Assembly (NCBI GenBank): GCA_964419055.1
Contig: CAYQNU010000003.1
Coordinates: 186,001-250,000 of the forward strand
Direction: 5' to 3'
DNA from: CAYQNU01 sp964419055
GTDB lineage: Bacteria > Bacteroidota > Bacteroidia > Flavobacteriales_D > Parvicellaceae
DNA: 64,000 bases
Shown one piece after another: positions 18,672 to 28,375 of this stretch (position 1 is the first letter of the stretch; every line of letters begins with the position of its first letter). Made by a program: the position numbers and the translations under genes. The notes under the pieces are model-generated. The model did not search any database. It was not told the DNA's origin and saw only the letters and a list, made by a program, of their open reading frames with translations.

Positions 18672-18700
18672 AAATCACCAAAAATTAGTTTTGGTGATTT
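18672..18700 (-). terminator. Intrinsic terminator after PepSY-like gene
   Basis: A 12-bp perfect stem (arms 18672-18683 and 18689-18700) with a 5-nt loop. On the minus strand it is followed by TTTAATTTATA. It lies between the PepSY-like and choice-of-anchor L genes, so they are probably separate transcripts. Confidence 0.75.
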
Positions 18701-18737
18701 GTAATATAAATTAATATAGTTTTAGATAACTGTGATT

Positions 18738-19181
18738 CTATAGCTTTACTTCTTGAAAAAAAGTGCCATCAGGTCTAAAATACAAACGTGTTGTTTTTCC
18801 GTCTTCCATAATATCCAAGACCATTCTTTCAGGTGCCACTTCAGAATTTTGAAGATAAGCATGAAAAATAATCGCTTTCGGATAATTTTCTTTTACATAA
18901 TCATAATGGTAATGCTTTAATCGTTCTTTCGAAATCTCAACTAGTGACTCCAATTTCAATCCGTTAGAGTTATAAGTTATTTCCGACTTTTTATCTTCAA
19001 GCTTAAATTTAGCAATGAATTTATCATCTTTAATTACCCAATTAACATTTGTTTCAGGATTAACACCATCATATTCTTTAGAAAAATTGGAAGTCACAAC
19101 ACTGGGTATTTCCGCTTTTTGAGCAAGTGTTACTATTGGACTACCTAAAGCAACAATTAGCATTAATTTTAGAATTTTCAT
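18738..19181 (-). CDS. PepSY-like periplasmic protein
   Basis: 147 residues with a signal peptide (MKILKLMLIVALGSPIVTLAQ). The mature protein has the PepSY-like repeat pattern: IPSVVTSNFSKEYDGVNPETNVNWVIKDD, a strand pair with FKLEDKKSEITYNSNGLKLESLVEIS, then LKHYHYDYVKENYP leading into the second unit. Small secreted proteins of this type (PF11396-like) are common in Bacteroidota; some related proteins inhibit enzymes, but the role of this one is unknown. It is on the same strand as the two T9SS cargo genes flanking it. It starts 24 nt after the giant T9SS gene's stop, so co-transcription is plausible. Confidence 0.72.
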   Translation of the reverse strand: MKILKLMLIVALGSPIVTLAQKAEIPSVVTSNFSKEYDGVNPETNVNWVIKDDKFIAKFKLEDKKSEITYNSNGLKLESLVEISKERLKHYHYDYVKENYPKAIIFHAYLQNSEVAPERMVLDIMEDGKTTRLYFRPDGTFFQEVKL

Positions 19182-19205
19182 ATTTTTATTTTTTATTTAA
19201 ATTAA

Positions 19206-22200
19206 TTACCTATTCAAATTGAAGTGACCATTTAGTTCGAAAACTTTTCCATCTAAACCGGTTGCATTAACTACATAATAATATACACCTTCGGCCGCTT
19301 CAACTCCAGCCATTGTGGTACCATCCCAACCTCCACCTAACCATTCTATTTGAGCCATTACTTGACCCCATCTATTGAAAATGGTCATATTGAAGGTATC
19401 AATTGATTGATGAGTAATTCGTAACAAATCATTTTGTCCATCGCCATTTGGTGTGAAGATATTAGGTATAATTATTAAAGATTCACCTGTTAATGCTAAT
19501 GTATAGGCTGCTGTATCGGTACAACCATTAATATCAGTTGCTACCATTGTAATTACAAAAGTTCCTCCAGTCCCATAAGTGTTTGTGGGGTCTTGAGCCG
19601 TACTTGTTGAGCCATTACCAAAATCCCAAACATAACTTGTTCCATTTACTGTAGTATTGGTAAAAGTAACATCAACGGGTGGAATACCTGATTGCGGTGT
19701 AAAGGTAAAATCAGCACCAATATCTGGGAATTGTGAACCTACTACAGTTGGAGTGCTGCTAGTTGTATTGCTACAACCATTACTTCCGGTAACGGTTAGC
19801 GTATAAGTACCTTGAGTTACGTTAATATTGGCGGTAGTATCACCATTGCTCCATAAGTAGCTCAATGGAGCAATTCCTCCAGTTACGGTGGATGTTATTA
19901 AACCATCGGCTAAATTAAAGCAAGTAGCGTCAGTAACATTTAATGTTATGTCAGTGATTCCTGGAATGGTAGTTACAACAATAGTATCATTGAAACTTAA
20001 ACATCCTAAGTTAGAAACTGAATTTACAATAAAAATAGTGTCACCTAATATTGTTGGAGTGATTGAACTGGTTGTTTCACCTGTGCTCCATAAAGTAGAC
20101 ACTCCTGATCCACTAGCAGTCAAAGTAATTTGATTACCTGTACATGCCAAAGTATCGTTTGAAACAAAATTCATGGTAGGTGTAGGATGCACATTTACAG
20201 TAATTTGAGTTAAATTAGAAGGGCTACAAGATATACCTAAACTATCATAAACTACGACTACACTGTAGGTAGTTTGAACAGTAGGATTAACCGTTATGAT
20301 AGGTGTTGTTTCATTGGTACTCCACAAATACGTTGTTCCTCCCGATACTGTCAAATCCACAGGGTCTCCTTGACAAACAATTAGATTTGATGCAGAAACA
20401 GATGCGTTGACATCAGGAAATTCAGTTACAGTTGCCGGTAATAAAGTAGTGTTAAAAGTACATCCATTATTGGCAGTAACTAATACGGTATAGGTTCCTG
20501 CTCCAACATTGGTTATATCTGGAGTTACAGCACCGTTGCTCCATAAATAAGTGAAAGGGCCAACTCCACCGGTAATAGTTGAGGTAACCGAACCATCGGT
20601 AAATCCAAAACACGTAGCATTTGTAGCAGCTAAAGTGACATCGTCTATTCCCGCAATTGTAGTGACAACTATAGTATCATTAAAACTGAAACAGCCTAAA
20701 TTAGATATTGAATTAACAATGAAAATGGTATCTCCTAAAATCGTAGGTGTAATCGAAGACGTTGTTTCACCTGTACTCCACAATAATGATACTCCATTTC
20801 CATTGGCAGATAATGTGATTTGTGCATTTTGACAAACTGTTGTATCGTTAAAGGTAGAAGTAACCGTTGGTGTTGGGTGAACATCTACTGTAATTTGAAC
20901 CAATTGTTGCGTATTACATGAAATAGTCCCAATGCTATCCCATTGAACTAAAACATCATACGTTGTTTGAACAGTAGGATTAACAGTAATGGTATCATTT
21001 GTTTCACCAGTACTCCATGTGAAGTAATCACCACCTGTTACTACTAATTGAACAGGGTCTCCTTGACAAACCAATAAACTACTGGCCGTAACTGATGCAT
21101 TAACACCTACAACTTGAACTAATAAAGAATCAATTGCTGAACAACCTCCAACAGTAGCCGTTACATAATACATTAAATCACTTGATGGAGCAACAGTTAT
21201 CGCGGGAGTTGTAGCAGTTGAGCCACCAGACCACTGATAAGTTGATCCAACTTCTCCATTCGCAGTTAACGTAGTATTATCACCTGAACACACTTGATCT
21301 TGACCTGAAATAAATACTGAAGCAATAGTTGGAGCTATTGTGAAGTTAGCGCTTCCTGTACATTCAAAATTGGTAACTTGAACTGTGTATGTTGTGTTTA
21401 AAACAGGTGTTACAACATTCGTTGCGGTAGTTGTTCCATTGTCCCACAAGAAACTTGTTCCTCCACTTGCTGTTAGAGTGATAGCATCACCATAACAAAC
21501 CGTTGGAGCTGATGAAACTATTGTTGGGGTAGGAATAGGATCTACAATTAAATTGATGGTAGTTGCAATAGGAGAAAGTCCACAACAAGGAGTTTCTACT
21601 TGTAAACTGATAACATAAGTCCCTGGCGTATTAAATTGCACAGCAGACAGAGCATCGTTGTTAGTTGAAACTAAATTGGGCACTGCTCCTCCACCAAAAT
21701 TCCAATGATAGGTATAGTTAATACCTGAAGTAGTTGCTAAAAAATCAGCTGTTCCACCAACACATACGTGATAATCTGCACCATATTGAGTAGCTGTAGT
21801 TGTAAATGCTGGTGTCAAAGCACTTCCATTTATAAGAATATTCATAAATCCAGTGTATGTATTACCGCTGTATACGATGTCTTTAAAACCTGTTGTTGAA
21901 TATTGTCCTGTGTGAGCAGCACCAACACCATTTTGAGGTGCGCCTCCACTACCTATATCCCAAGCGGCACTTGAACCAGCTGTGAAAACAGCATTAACAT
22001 TTGTACAAGTTGTATTCGAAGCATTTATTACAGGTTGAGCAGCTAAATTAAATGAACTAATGTTAGTCACTAAAGGCGTTACAACACCATCAAAATAAAT
22101 CTGATGAGTTTGACCATTTGGACCATTACCACCGGCTCCTCCAGCACCACCTTGACCACCAGTACCACCTTGACCACCTCTATTTCCATCTCCATCTCCA

Positions 22201-25200
22201 TTGGTACATCCATTCCCTAAAGCTGAAGTACCACCGTTGCCCCCATTTCCTCCTGAGCCACCGATACCGCCATTTCCTGCTGTACCGCCATTTACGTTAC
22301 AATCTATAACATTTCCATTAATACCATTATTTAATAAATATAAAGCGAAAGAGCTTCCTCCTCCAAAACCTCCACGACCAGCGCCTCCAGCACCGCCACC
22401 GCCACCACCACCTGATCCACCACCACCAGCAGCATCACAGTTGTCAGTATCACGACCAGCACCACCAGCTCCACCTCCACCGCAACCTCCAGTTCCTGTG
22501 GTTCCGTTAGTTCCTTGACCAGGTATAAAAAATCCTCCAGTAATTGTTCCAGGTATAGTAGCACCCGGAGTTCCTGGAGTACCAGCACTACCAGCACCTC
22601 CCGTACCTCCAAAAGGTGTTGAACCTCCATTACTATCTGCGTTTCCTCCGATTCCAGCTGTTCCTCCACATCCTGCGCCTCCAAGTCCTGTATTACCATT
22701 ATCTCCTGGCGAACCAGAACTATCAGGTCTCCCATTTCCTCCTGCCCCTCCATTAAATCCAGCACCAGCATTACCTCCAATAATTATTGCATTAGCACCT
22801 CCAGTTCCAGCAGAACCACCTCCACCACCATTACCCCCATTATCAGTGCTAAAGTTACAAGTACATTCTGGACCTCCACCTGTTATTCCATTACCTCCAT
22901 TTCCGCCATTTGCTCCATCCCAAACAGCATTGAAAGTTGCGGGATTATTATCTCCATCACCATTAGATGCATTACCTGGTAAAATTTGACATCGAACAAA
23001 ATCATAATTATAAGCTCCTGTTAAATGTAAACCATAAGTTGAAACGCCATAACCCGATGGCGCTATTGGTGGATTTGATGTTGTAATCGTTATGTCCTGT
23101 AATCTAAAATCATGAATACCATTTGCTTGAAACACTACAATTCTCGGAGCATTAGCTGGCCCTTCTAGATTTAAAGCCGTTCTATTGATTGTAGTGGCAC
23201 CTGGTGAACTGGTTTTAATCCATGTTGTTGGGTCAAATCCTCCTTCAATAGTAGTATAAGAAGTTAAAGTTGTAATAGGATTGTTAAAGTTGTACGTCCC
23301 CGTTGCCATTCTAATCAATGCTCCGTTACAAGCCGACATCGAAAGAGCTGTTAATAAATCAGTTGGGCTAGCTTGAGTACCTGGACCTCCTCCAGTTGTG
23401 TTTACGTATATAACATTACATGTTGGGGCTCCAGTTGGTAGATTAACATTTACTAAAACTGAATCTAATTGAGTACATCCAAACCATGATGTTGTAACGT
23501 AAAACATTTCATCATTTGCTGGAGATACCGTAATATTATTTGCGGTGGCTCCGTTACTCCAAAGATGTGTTGCTGATGGTTGAGAAGTTGTAACCGCTAA
23601 ATTTACATTATCACCTGGACACATGGTCACAGGACTATTTGTAATAGTAGTTAATGGGGGGAAATTACCAATTGTAATTTGTTGCGTAATAGTAATCGTT
23701 TCAACAGCACATAAGTTATTTACGTCAGCCGTCATCGTCACCGTATAAGTCCCTGGATTTGGGTAACTATGAGTAGCATTTTGTGTTGTAACTATTGGTG
23801 ATCCATCTCCAAAATCCCAAGTCCAGTTAAGAACAGTAAACTGACCCATTTGTCCATTGAACTGAACAGGTGAATTAGTACAAATTTGAGCGGTTGGAAT
23901 TAAACTATAAGCATAATTCGAACCTTGTGCATCAGCATCAAATGTAATACCTAAATTATCTAAACTGGCTCCTGCAACATACCCGTATGATTCATAGGAA
24001 CCATATCCATAAACATAGGCATTCACACCGCCTGGTGCAAGAATGGTGTGATTACCTTGAGCTATGTTTCTTCGGCAATGCGAATAAGCTGGATTGGAGG
24101 CCAAAGGTGTAAAAAAACCAGCCATACCTACACCATCTAAAGTAACCGATGCAATAGAAGCAGTTGGACTGACAATATTTACAAAATAAGATGAAATTAC
24201 TGAAGATGTAAATGCATTGAAAGTAATGGCATTAAGAGTTTGCTCAACAGGACTTAATACTATGGCAAAAGGATCCGCATTTGCTCCATCACAATCGCCA
24301 CCTTTACTATACTGTACAACCATAATAGGCTCGTTGGAAGTAATGTAGGATGCTGTTGTTAAATTTTGTTGTGTAAATTGCCCTGCATTCAAGGGTATAT
24401 TTGCTCCACCATTAATAGAGACCAATGTCCCCGCTTGAGAAGCGATAATTCTATATAAATCACCGTTTCTTGTTTGGTAGGGTGAAGTCGCATAATTGTA
24501 ACCCCAAGTAGTAACGGGATACATTTGTTCAGACAAGTGATCACAATAATTACATCCACCTACATTTGTACATTGTGCACCACTAAAAACAGCAAATTTT
24601 TCACACGCTCCTGTAGAACGAATATAAGTACCTGTTAAATCGCCACTGGCTTTAACTTGGTATACTTCACCTTGATTCAAGGTAATATTAAATGGCACAC
24701 CAGCAGGGTTACCCGCAAGAGTAGCTACTGAAGGAGTAATCTGAATAGAAGAACCGTTTTGAACACCAACAATCAATAATTCCGATGGAAAAGGTGAACC
24801 ACTTACTACGGCCGGATTGACAGTAGCAGCATAATATTCAACACCCAACGTATTCAAAGGCAGAACAATTGCTGCATCTGAAGAATACGCTTCGTAATTC
24901 AGGGCATAAACTGTAACAGGATTAACTGAAACCACATGGATACCTTTATTTTCAACCACCTGACTGGTTGTTATGTGAGCTTGATTGTTTGGAACGGTAA
25001 CGACAGCTGTACCATTGGCTGCAACCGTAAAATTTTGCGAAAAACCTTGACCTGGAATTGTAACCGTTCCCGTAGTAGCAATATCAGAACTTATGTATAT
25101 ACTAAGGGTTGGGGAGTTGTAATTCTCCATAAAACCGAACCAAAAATCAGTACCTTTAGTTGAAAATATTTGCCCATAACTGATCATTGCAGTCATCACA

Positions 25201-25232
25201 AACACCAAAAGAGAAACTATTCTTACTTTCAT
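19206..25232 (-). CDS. Giant T9SS type B surface protein: IgGFc-like N-domain, PKD and SprB-like repeats, Gly-rich region
   Basis: 2008 residues with a signal peptide (MKVRIVSLLVFVMTAMISYGQ). Approximate architecture: residues 24-430 resemble the IgGFc-binding protein N-terminal domain (GTDFWFGFMENY, YISSDIATTGTVTIPGQ, VYALNYEAYSSDA). A PKD domain follows at about 450-520 (WTWDFGDGSPIVTT), then a beta-helix-like domain at 605-760. A 280-residue Gly/Asn/Ala-rich region covers about 765-1045. A second PKD unit sits near 1180 (HWNFGGGA), then Ig-like and SprB-type repeats at 1210-1850, and a final PKD near 1870 (YVWDFGNGSTST). A type B sorting domain closes it (PNIFTPNGDGQNDLLRI, FNRWGQVMA, GWDGT). 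The repeats near 1538 and 1768 are about 230 residues apart. Probably a surface adhesin or gliding-associated filament; its ligand is unknown. Confidence 0.93.
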   Translation of the reverse strand: MKVRIVSLLVFVMTAMISYGQIFSTKGTDFWFGFMENYNSPTLSIYISSDIATTGTVTIPGQGFSQNFTVAANGTAVVTVPNNQAHITTSQVVENKGIHVVSVNPVTVYALNYEAYSSDAAIVLPLNTLGVEYYAATVNPAVVSGSPFPSELLIVGVQNGSSIQITPSVATLAGNPAGVPFNITLNQGEVYQVKASGDLTGTYIRSTGACEKFAVFSGAQCTNVGGCNYCDHLSEQMYPVTTWGYNYATSPYQTRNGDLYRIIASQAGTLVSINGGANIPLNAGQFTQQNLTTASYITSNEPIMVVQYSKGGDCDGANADPFAIVLSPVEQTLNAITFNAFTSSVISSYFVNIVSPTASIASVTLDGVGMAGFFTPLASNPAYSHCRRNIAQGNHTILAPGGVNAYVYGYGSYESYGYVAGASLDNLGITFDADAQGSNYAYSLIPTAQICTNSPVQFNGQMGQFTVLNWTWDFGDGSPIVTTQNATHSYPNPGTYTVTMTADVNNLCAVETITITQQITIGNFPPLTTITNSPVTMCPGDNVNLAVTTSQPSATHLWSNGATANNITVSPANDEMFYVTTSWFGCTQLDSVLVNVNLPTGAPTCNVIYVNTTGGGPGTQASPTDLLTALSMSACNGALIRMATGTYNFNNPITTLTSYTTIEGGFDPTTWIKTSSPGATTINRTALNLEGPANAPRIVVFQANGIHDFRLQDITITTSNPPIAPSGYGVSTYGLHLTGAYNYDFVRCQILPGNASNGDGDNNPATFNAVWDGANGGNGGNGITGGGPECTCNFSTDNGGNGGGGGSAGTGGANAIIIGGNAGAGFNGGAGGNGRPDSSGSPGDNGNTGLGGAGCGGTAGIGGNADSNGGSTPFGGTGGAGSAGTPGTPGATIPGTITGGFFIPGQGTNGTTGTGGCGGGGAGGAGRDTDNCDAAGGGGSGGGGGGGAGGAGRGGFGGGSSFALYLLNNGINGNVIDCNVNGGTAGNGGIGGSGGNGGNGGTSALGNGCTNGDGDGNRGGQGGTGGQGGAGGAGGNGPNGQTHQIYFDGVVTPLVTNISSFNLAAQPVINASNTTCTNVNAVFTAGSSAAWDIGSGGAPQNGVGAAHTGQYSTTGFKDIVYSGNTYTGFMNILINGSALTPAFTTTATQYGADYHVCVGGTADFLATTSGINYTYHWNFGGGAVPNLVSTNNDALSAVQFNTPGTYVISLQVETPCCGLSPIATTINLIVDPIPTPTIVSSAPTVCYGDAITLTASGGTSFLWDNGTTTATNVVTPVLNTTYTVQVTNFECTGSANFTIAPTIASVFISGQDQVCSGDNTTLTANGEVGSTYQWSGGSTATTPAITVAPSSDLMYYVTATVGGCSAIDSLLVQVVGVNASVTASSLLVCQGDPVQLVVTGGDYFTWSTGETNDTITVNPTVQTTYDVLVQWDSIGTISCNTQQLVQITVDVHPTPTVTSTFNDTTVCQNAQITLSANGNGVSLLWSTGETTSSITPTILGDTIFIVNSISNLGCFSFNDTIVVTTIAGIDDVTLAATNATCFGFTDGSVTSTITGGVGPFTYLWSNGAVTPDITNVGAGTYTVLVTANNGCTFNTTLLPATVTEFPDVNASVSASNLIVCQGDPVDLTVSGGTTYLWSTNETTPIITVNPTVQTTYSVVVVYDSLGISCSPSNLTQITVNVHPTPTMNFVSNDTLACTGNQITLTASGSGVSTLWSTGETTSSITPTILGDTIFIVNSVSNLGCLSFNDTIVVTTIPGITDITLNVTDATCFNLADGLITSTVTGGIAPLSYLWSNGDTTANINVTQGTYTLTVTGSNGCSNTTSSTPTVVGSQFPDIGADFTFTPQSGIPPVDVTFTNTTVNGTSYVWDFGNGSTSTAQDPTNTYGTGGTFVITMVATDINGCTDTAAYTLALTGESLIIIPNIFTPNGDGQNDLLRITHQSIDTFNMTIFNRWGQVMAQIEWLGGGWDGTTMAGVEAAEGVYYYVVNATGLDGKVFELNGHFNLNR
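19900..21280 (-). repeat. Diverged tandem duplication, period about 690 bp, within giant T9SS gene
   Basis: Equivalent sites in the two SprB-type units lie 690 bp apart (for instance TCFGFTDG at about 20613 and TCFNLADG at about 19923). The DNA around 19976-20150 and 20656-20833 is clearly alignable but diverged. Each unit encodes a SprB-like repeat followed by two Ig-like domains. Boundaries are approximate. Confidence 0.7.
22090..22940 (-). repeat. Gly-rich low-complexity coding region (codons GGN/GCN/AAY)
   Basis: About 280 residues of Gly-rich sequence with N, A and T interspersed, in runs such as GGNGGNGITGGG and GGGGSGGGGGGGAGG. On the plus strand it reads as repeated CCACC/ACC/CCTCC blocks, locally GC-richer than the surrounding AT-rich gene. 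It is an integral part of the long reading frame and is not a CRISPR or a separate gene. It could form an extended flexible or polyglycine-II-like spacer. Confidence 0.75.
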
Positions 25233-25408
25233 AAATTTTGAGATAATATTAACTTGAGCATCAAAAGTAGTATATTTTTAACTCGTTTGTTAAAAATAGC
25301 TAAAATTTTAATTCTCAAACTTTATGACGTAAAAAAGCACAAAAAGGTTGGCTATTTAATAACAATAATTATTTCACATGTAAAAGAGCTGTAAATAAGC
25401 CATTTAGC

Positions 25409-26923
25409 TTATGGTCTTGAATATCTCATCCGGTCCAAGGTCTCATCTTTACCCAAAAGCTCTGCTATGGCAAACATAGACGGTCCCATTCCTTTTCCAG
25501 TTACTGTTAATCTAAACAATGGCAAAACCGCACCCATTCCCAATGAATTTTCTGTCAAATAGTTTTTAAAATCACTTTCTAGAACTTCAGCTTTCCAAGA
25601 AGTACTTTTTGAAAAAACGGAAATTAAATCTTCGACAATGTTAGCTGATTTTTCATTCCATTTTTTTGAAACCGTTTCTTCATCAAATTTGGTAGGTTTT
25701 TCGAAAAAATACATTCCTTCCAACATATCCACTACAAAAACAGATCGTTCTTTCATTAAGTGGGCTACTTTAGAACAATAGTCTATCGGATATTTGCCCA
25801 CTAATAAAGCGGCCAATGCTTCTCCTAATTCATCATCAGTACGCATTTTTAAATATTGTTGCTGAAACCAGCGTGTTTTTTCAGGATCGAATTTTGCACC
25901 ACTTTTGCTTACTCTTTCCAAAGTAAACGCCTCTGCCAATTGCTCTAAATCAAACAATTCTTGAGCTGTACCTGGGTTCCACCCCAAAAAAGCTAACATA
26001 TTAATAAATGCATCAGGGAAATAACCTTTTTCTCGATATCCTGATGACATTTCTCCTGTAACCGGGTCATGCCATTCTAATGGAAATACAGGAAATCCTA
26101 GACGATCTCCATCTCTTTTACTTAATTTTCCATTACCGTCTGGTTTAAGCAATAAAGGTAAATGAGCGAATTTAGGCATCACATCTTCCCAACCCAAATA
26201 ACGATATAACAAAACATGCAAAGGTGCCGAAGGTAACCATTCCTCCCCTCTGATTACGTGAGTTATTTTCATCAAATAATCATCCACAATATTGGCTAAA
26301 TGGTAGGTTGGCATTCCATCCGATTTGTACAAAACCTTATCATCTAGGTTGTTGGTATTAACTGTAACCCAACCTCTAATTTCATCATGAAAACGCACAT
26401 CTTCATTTCTGGGCATTTTTATACGAATGGTATAAGGCTCATTAGCATCCAATTTAGCTTTAACCTCATCTTCTGAAAGGGACAACGAATTTTTCATAGA
26501 AGATCGCGTAATACAGTTGTATTGCCAATTGGGCATTTTTGCTTTTTGAGCAATTTCTCGCATTTGTTCCAACTCTTCAGAGGTATCAAAAGCATAATAA
26601 GCGTTGCCTGATTCTACCAACTGTATAGCATATTGGGTATATATTTGTGCCTCTTTTCGATCACTTTGACGGTAAGGACCGTATTCACCACCAATACTTT
26701 GACCTTCATTCGGCATTATACCACACCATTTCAACGATTCTATGATGTAATCTTCAGCACCCGGCACAAAACGGGTTTGATCGGTATCTTCAATTCGCAA
26801 CAAAAAATCACCTCCATGTTTTTTGGCAAATAAATAATTGTATAATGCAGTGCGCACACCTCCCATATGTAAAGGACCTGTGGGACTTGGTGCAAATCGA
26901 ACTCTAACTCTTCTTTCGCTCAT
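25409..26923 (-). CDS. gltX: Glutamyl-tRNA synthetase
   Basis: About 504 residues from the ATG at 26921-26923 (MSERRVRVRFAPSPTG); a frame extension to 26944 is possible but lacks homology to the family. Class I signatures: the HIGH motif reads HMGG (His19) and the KMSKS motif reads KLSKR (about residue 264). FAPSPTGPLHMGGVRTALYN is the family opening. The enzyme charges tRNA-Glu. No GatCAB gene is visible in the window. The -7 element TAGCTTTG lies at 26942-26949 on the minus strand, giving a short leader of about 12 nt. The stop overlaps a small inverted repeat (25395-25412). Confidence 0.97.
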   Translation of the reverse strand: MSERRVRVRFAPSPTGPLHMGGVRTALYNYLFAKKHGGDFLLRIEDTDQTRFVPGAEDYIIESLKWCGIMPNEGQSIGGEYGPYRQSDRKEAQIYTQYAIQLVESGNAYYAFDTSEELEQMREIAQKAKMPNWQYNCITRSSMKNSLSLSEDEVKAKLDANEPYTIRIKMPRNEDVRFHDEIRGWVTVNTNNLDDKVLYKSDGMPTYHLANIVDDYLMKITHVIRGEEWLPSAPLHVLLYRYLGWEDVMPKFAHLPLLLKPDGNGKLSKRDGDRLGFPVFPLEWHDPVTGEMSSGYREKGYFPDAFINMLAFLGWNPGTAQELFDLEQLAEAFTLERVSKSGAKFDPEKTRWFQQQYLKMRTDDELGEALAALLVGKYPIDYCSKVAHLMKERSVFVVDMLEGMYFFEKPTKFDEETVSKKWNEKSANIVEDLISVFSKSTSWKAEVLESDFKNYLTENSLGMGAVLPLFRLTVTGKGMGPSMFAIAELLGKDETLDRMRYSRP

Positions 26924-27091
26924 AATGATTGGTTTGGGATGCAAAGCTACTACTTTTTTATAATATTGAATTTTGTTAGTACAAATAGATGTTGATTTGA
27001 GGGTCTTTAATTATTGTTTTTGAGTTATTGACATAGGATTCAAGTTTTCAAATCTATTTTAGAAGGACCCTAAAAATAGCCAAATCAAAAA

Positions 27092-28342
27092 CTACGAATT
27101 TTTTAATGTTATCCATTTCGACAAATATTTAGTGCTTTGCAGGGTATGATGTTGTAAAAGTCCTCCAATAAAGTTATCCAAACGATGTTGACGCAAATGA
27201 ATATTAACCGTTTCCAATCGCTGTAAAAAGGGTTCTTCAAATTGACTTCTTTGAAAACGATTATTGATGATTTCTTTTCCTTTTTGTTGGGCAATTTGCC
27301 ATTGTGTTGGACTGTTGTATAATATTTCGAAAGATTCAGCCATTTCTGTTGGTTTGTCGCAAATGGTTCCTGCCCAGGTGTCAGACCAAATCATTGATTC
27401 GGCACCCAAAGATGTTGAAATGGTAGGTGTACCAGTAAGCATGGCATCCAATATTTTCCCCTTTATACCTGCTCCAAATCGAAGAGGTGCCAAGTTAATC
27501 CGATAGTTTTGCATCGTTTTTTGTGCATCATCCGTTCTGCCTTTTACAATAAAACCTTGCTTTACGCTATTCAATTGTTCAATTTTTGAATTGGCATAGG
27601 CACCAAAAATATGCACTTCTAAAGTCGGAAATTTAGCTCTAATCAGTGGCCATATATCGGTCTTTAAAAAATTAACGGCATCGGCATTGGGTTGATGCAA
27701 AAAATTACCAACAAAGACACAATTCTTCCTATTTTCAAAAGTGTTCCAATTTTGACTTATTTCCTCTGAAATCTCATCAAAAAATAGTGGTAAATAGTGA
27801 AGAAGTGAAGCAGATAATTTAAAAACCCGAGTTAAAATCTCCATTTCATATTCTGAAACAACTAGGGTAATATCACATCTAAGAATACTGGCTATTTCAC
27901 GATAGGCAAATTCAGAAATTAGTAAATCATTTTCTTGAAATGGATGCTTTCGTTTAAGAGCTTCTTGACGCGTAATTCTCAAACAATGTAAATCTTCTGA
28001 ATCTAAAACTCTCAAGGCATTGGGGCAAATGGCTGCAACTCGCCAACCAAATTGTTCTTCGGTAATGTACCTATCAAAAAGCACAAAATCAGGTGTTTCA
28101 GATTTGAGAAATACATCAAAACTATCATCATTTAATACAATTGGCACACATTTTACACCTAAAACGGCCAAATTGGCCTGATAGGGACTACTTGATGCAG
28201 CCGAACAAAACGTAACTAGATACTTTTTACCTATCAATAGTTGGATGAGTTGAAGCATCCTACTTCCTGCGGCAGATGATTGTGGTTCAGGCCAAACCAA
28301 CCCTATTATGAGTATCTTTTTTTGAGTTTGAATTGCCGACAT
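27092..28342 (-). CDS. Glycosyltransferase, GT4-like
   Basis: 416 residues. The C-terminal half has the GT-B/GT4 architecture: a core beginning NCVFVGNFLHQPNADAVNFLKTDIWPLI, then LEVHIFGAYA, then the sugar-donor-binding segment INLAPLRFGAGIKGKILDAMLTGTPTIST. The N-terminal half opens ILIIGLVWPEPQSSAAGSRMLQLIQLL, the acceptor-side fold. No membrane helices. It likely adds a sugar to a surface polysaccharide or glycolipid, but neither sugar nor acceptor can be inferred. It stands alone between gltX and the YD-repeat-like gene. The ATG at 28340-28342 gives the complete N-terminus. Confidence 0.85.
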   Translation of the reverse strand: MSAIQTQKKILIIGLVWPEPQSSAAGSRMLQLIQLLIGKKYLVTFCSAASSSPYQANLAVLGVKCVPIVLNDDSFDVFLKSETPDFVLFDRYITEEQFGWRVAAICPNALRVLDSEDLHCLRITRQEALKRKHPFQENDLLISEFAYREIASILRCDITLVVSEYEMEILTRVFKLSASLLHYLPLFFDEISEEISQNWNTFENRKNCVFVGNFLHQPNADAVNFLKTDIWPLIRAKFPTLEVHIFGAYANSKIEQLNSVKQGFIVKGRTDDAQKTMQNYRINLAPLRFGAGIKGKILDAMLTGTPTISTSLGAESMIWSDTWAGTICDKPTEMAESFEILYNSPTQWQIAQQKGKEIINNRFQRSQFEEPFLQRLETVNIHLRQHRLDNFIGGLLQHHTLQSTKYLSKWITLKNS

Positions 28343-28375
28343 AGTACGTTTAAAAAGAAAAAGGTATTGTTAATA

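Noticed and set aside
22118..22780. Pro-, His- and Val/Leu/Glu-rich open frames opposite or out of phase with the Gly-rich region
   Set aside because: They are shadows of the GGN-rich coding region of the giant T9SS gene; their odd composition follows from the frame shift of the same repeats.
22090..22940. CRISPR-like or tandem-repeat look of the CCACC-rich stretch
   Set aside because: Repeats have no constant spacer-repeat structure and encode a continuous Gly-rich protein segment.
26990..27091. AGGGTC...GACCCT imperfect inverted repeat downstream of the glycosyltransferase gene
   Set aside because: Arms are separated by about 70 nt and imperfect, too weak for a terminator call.
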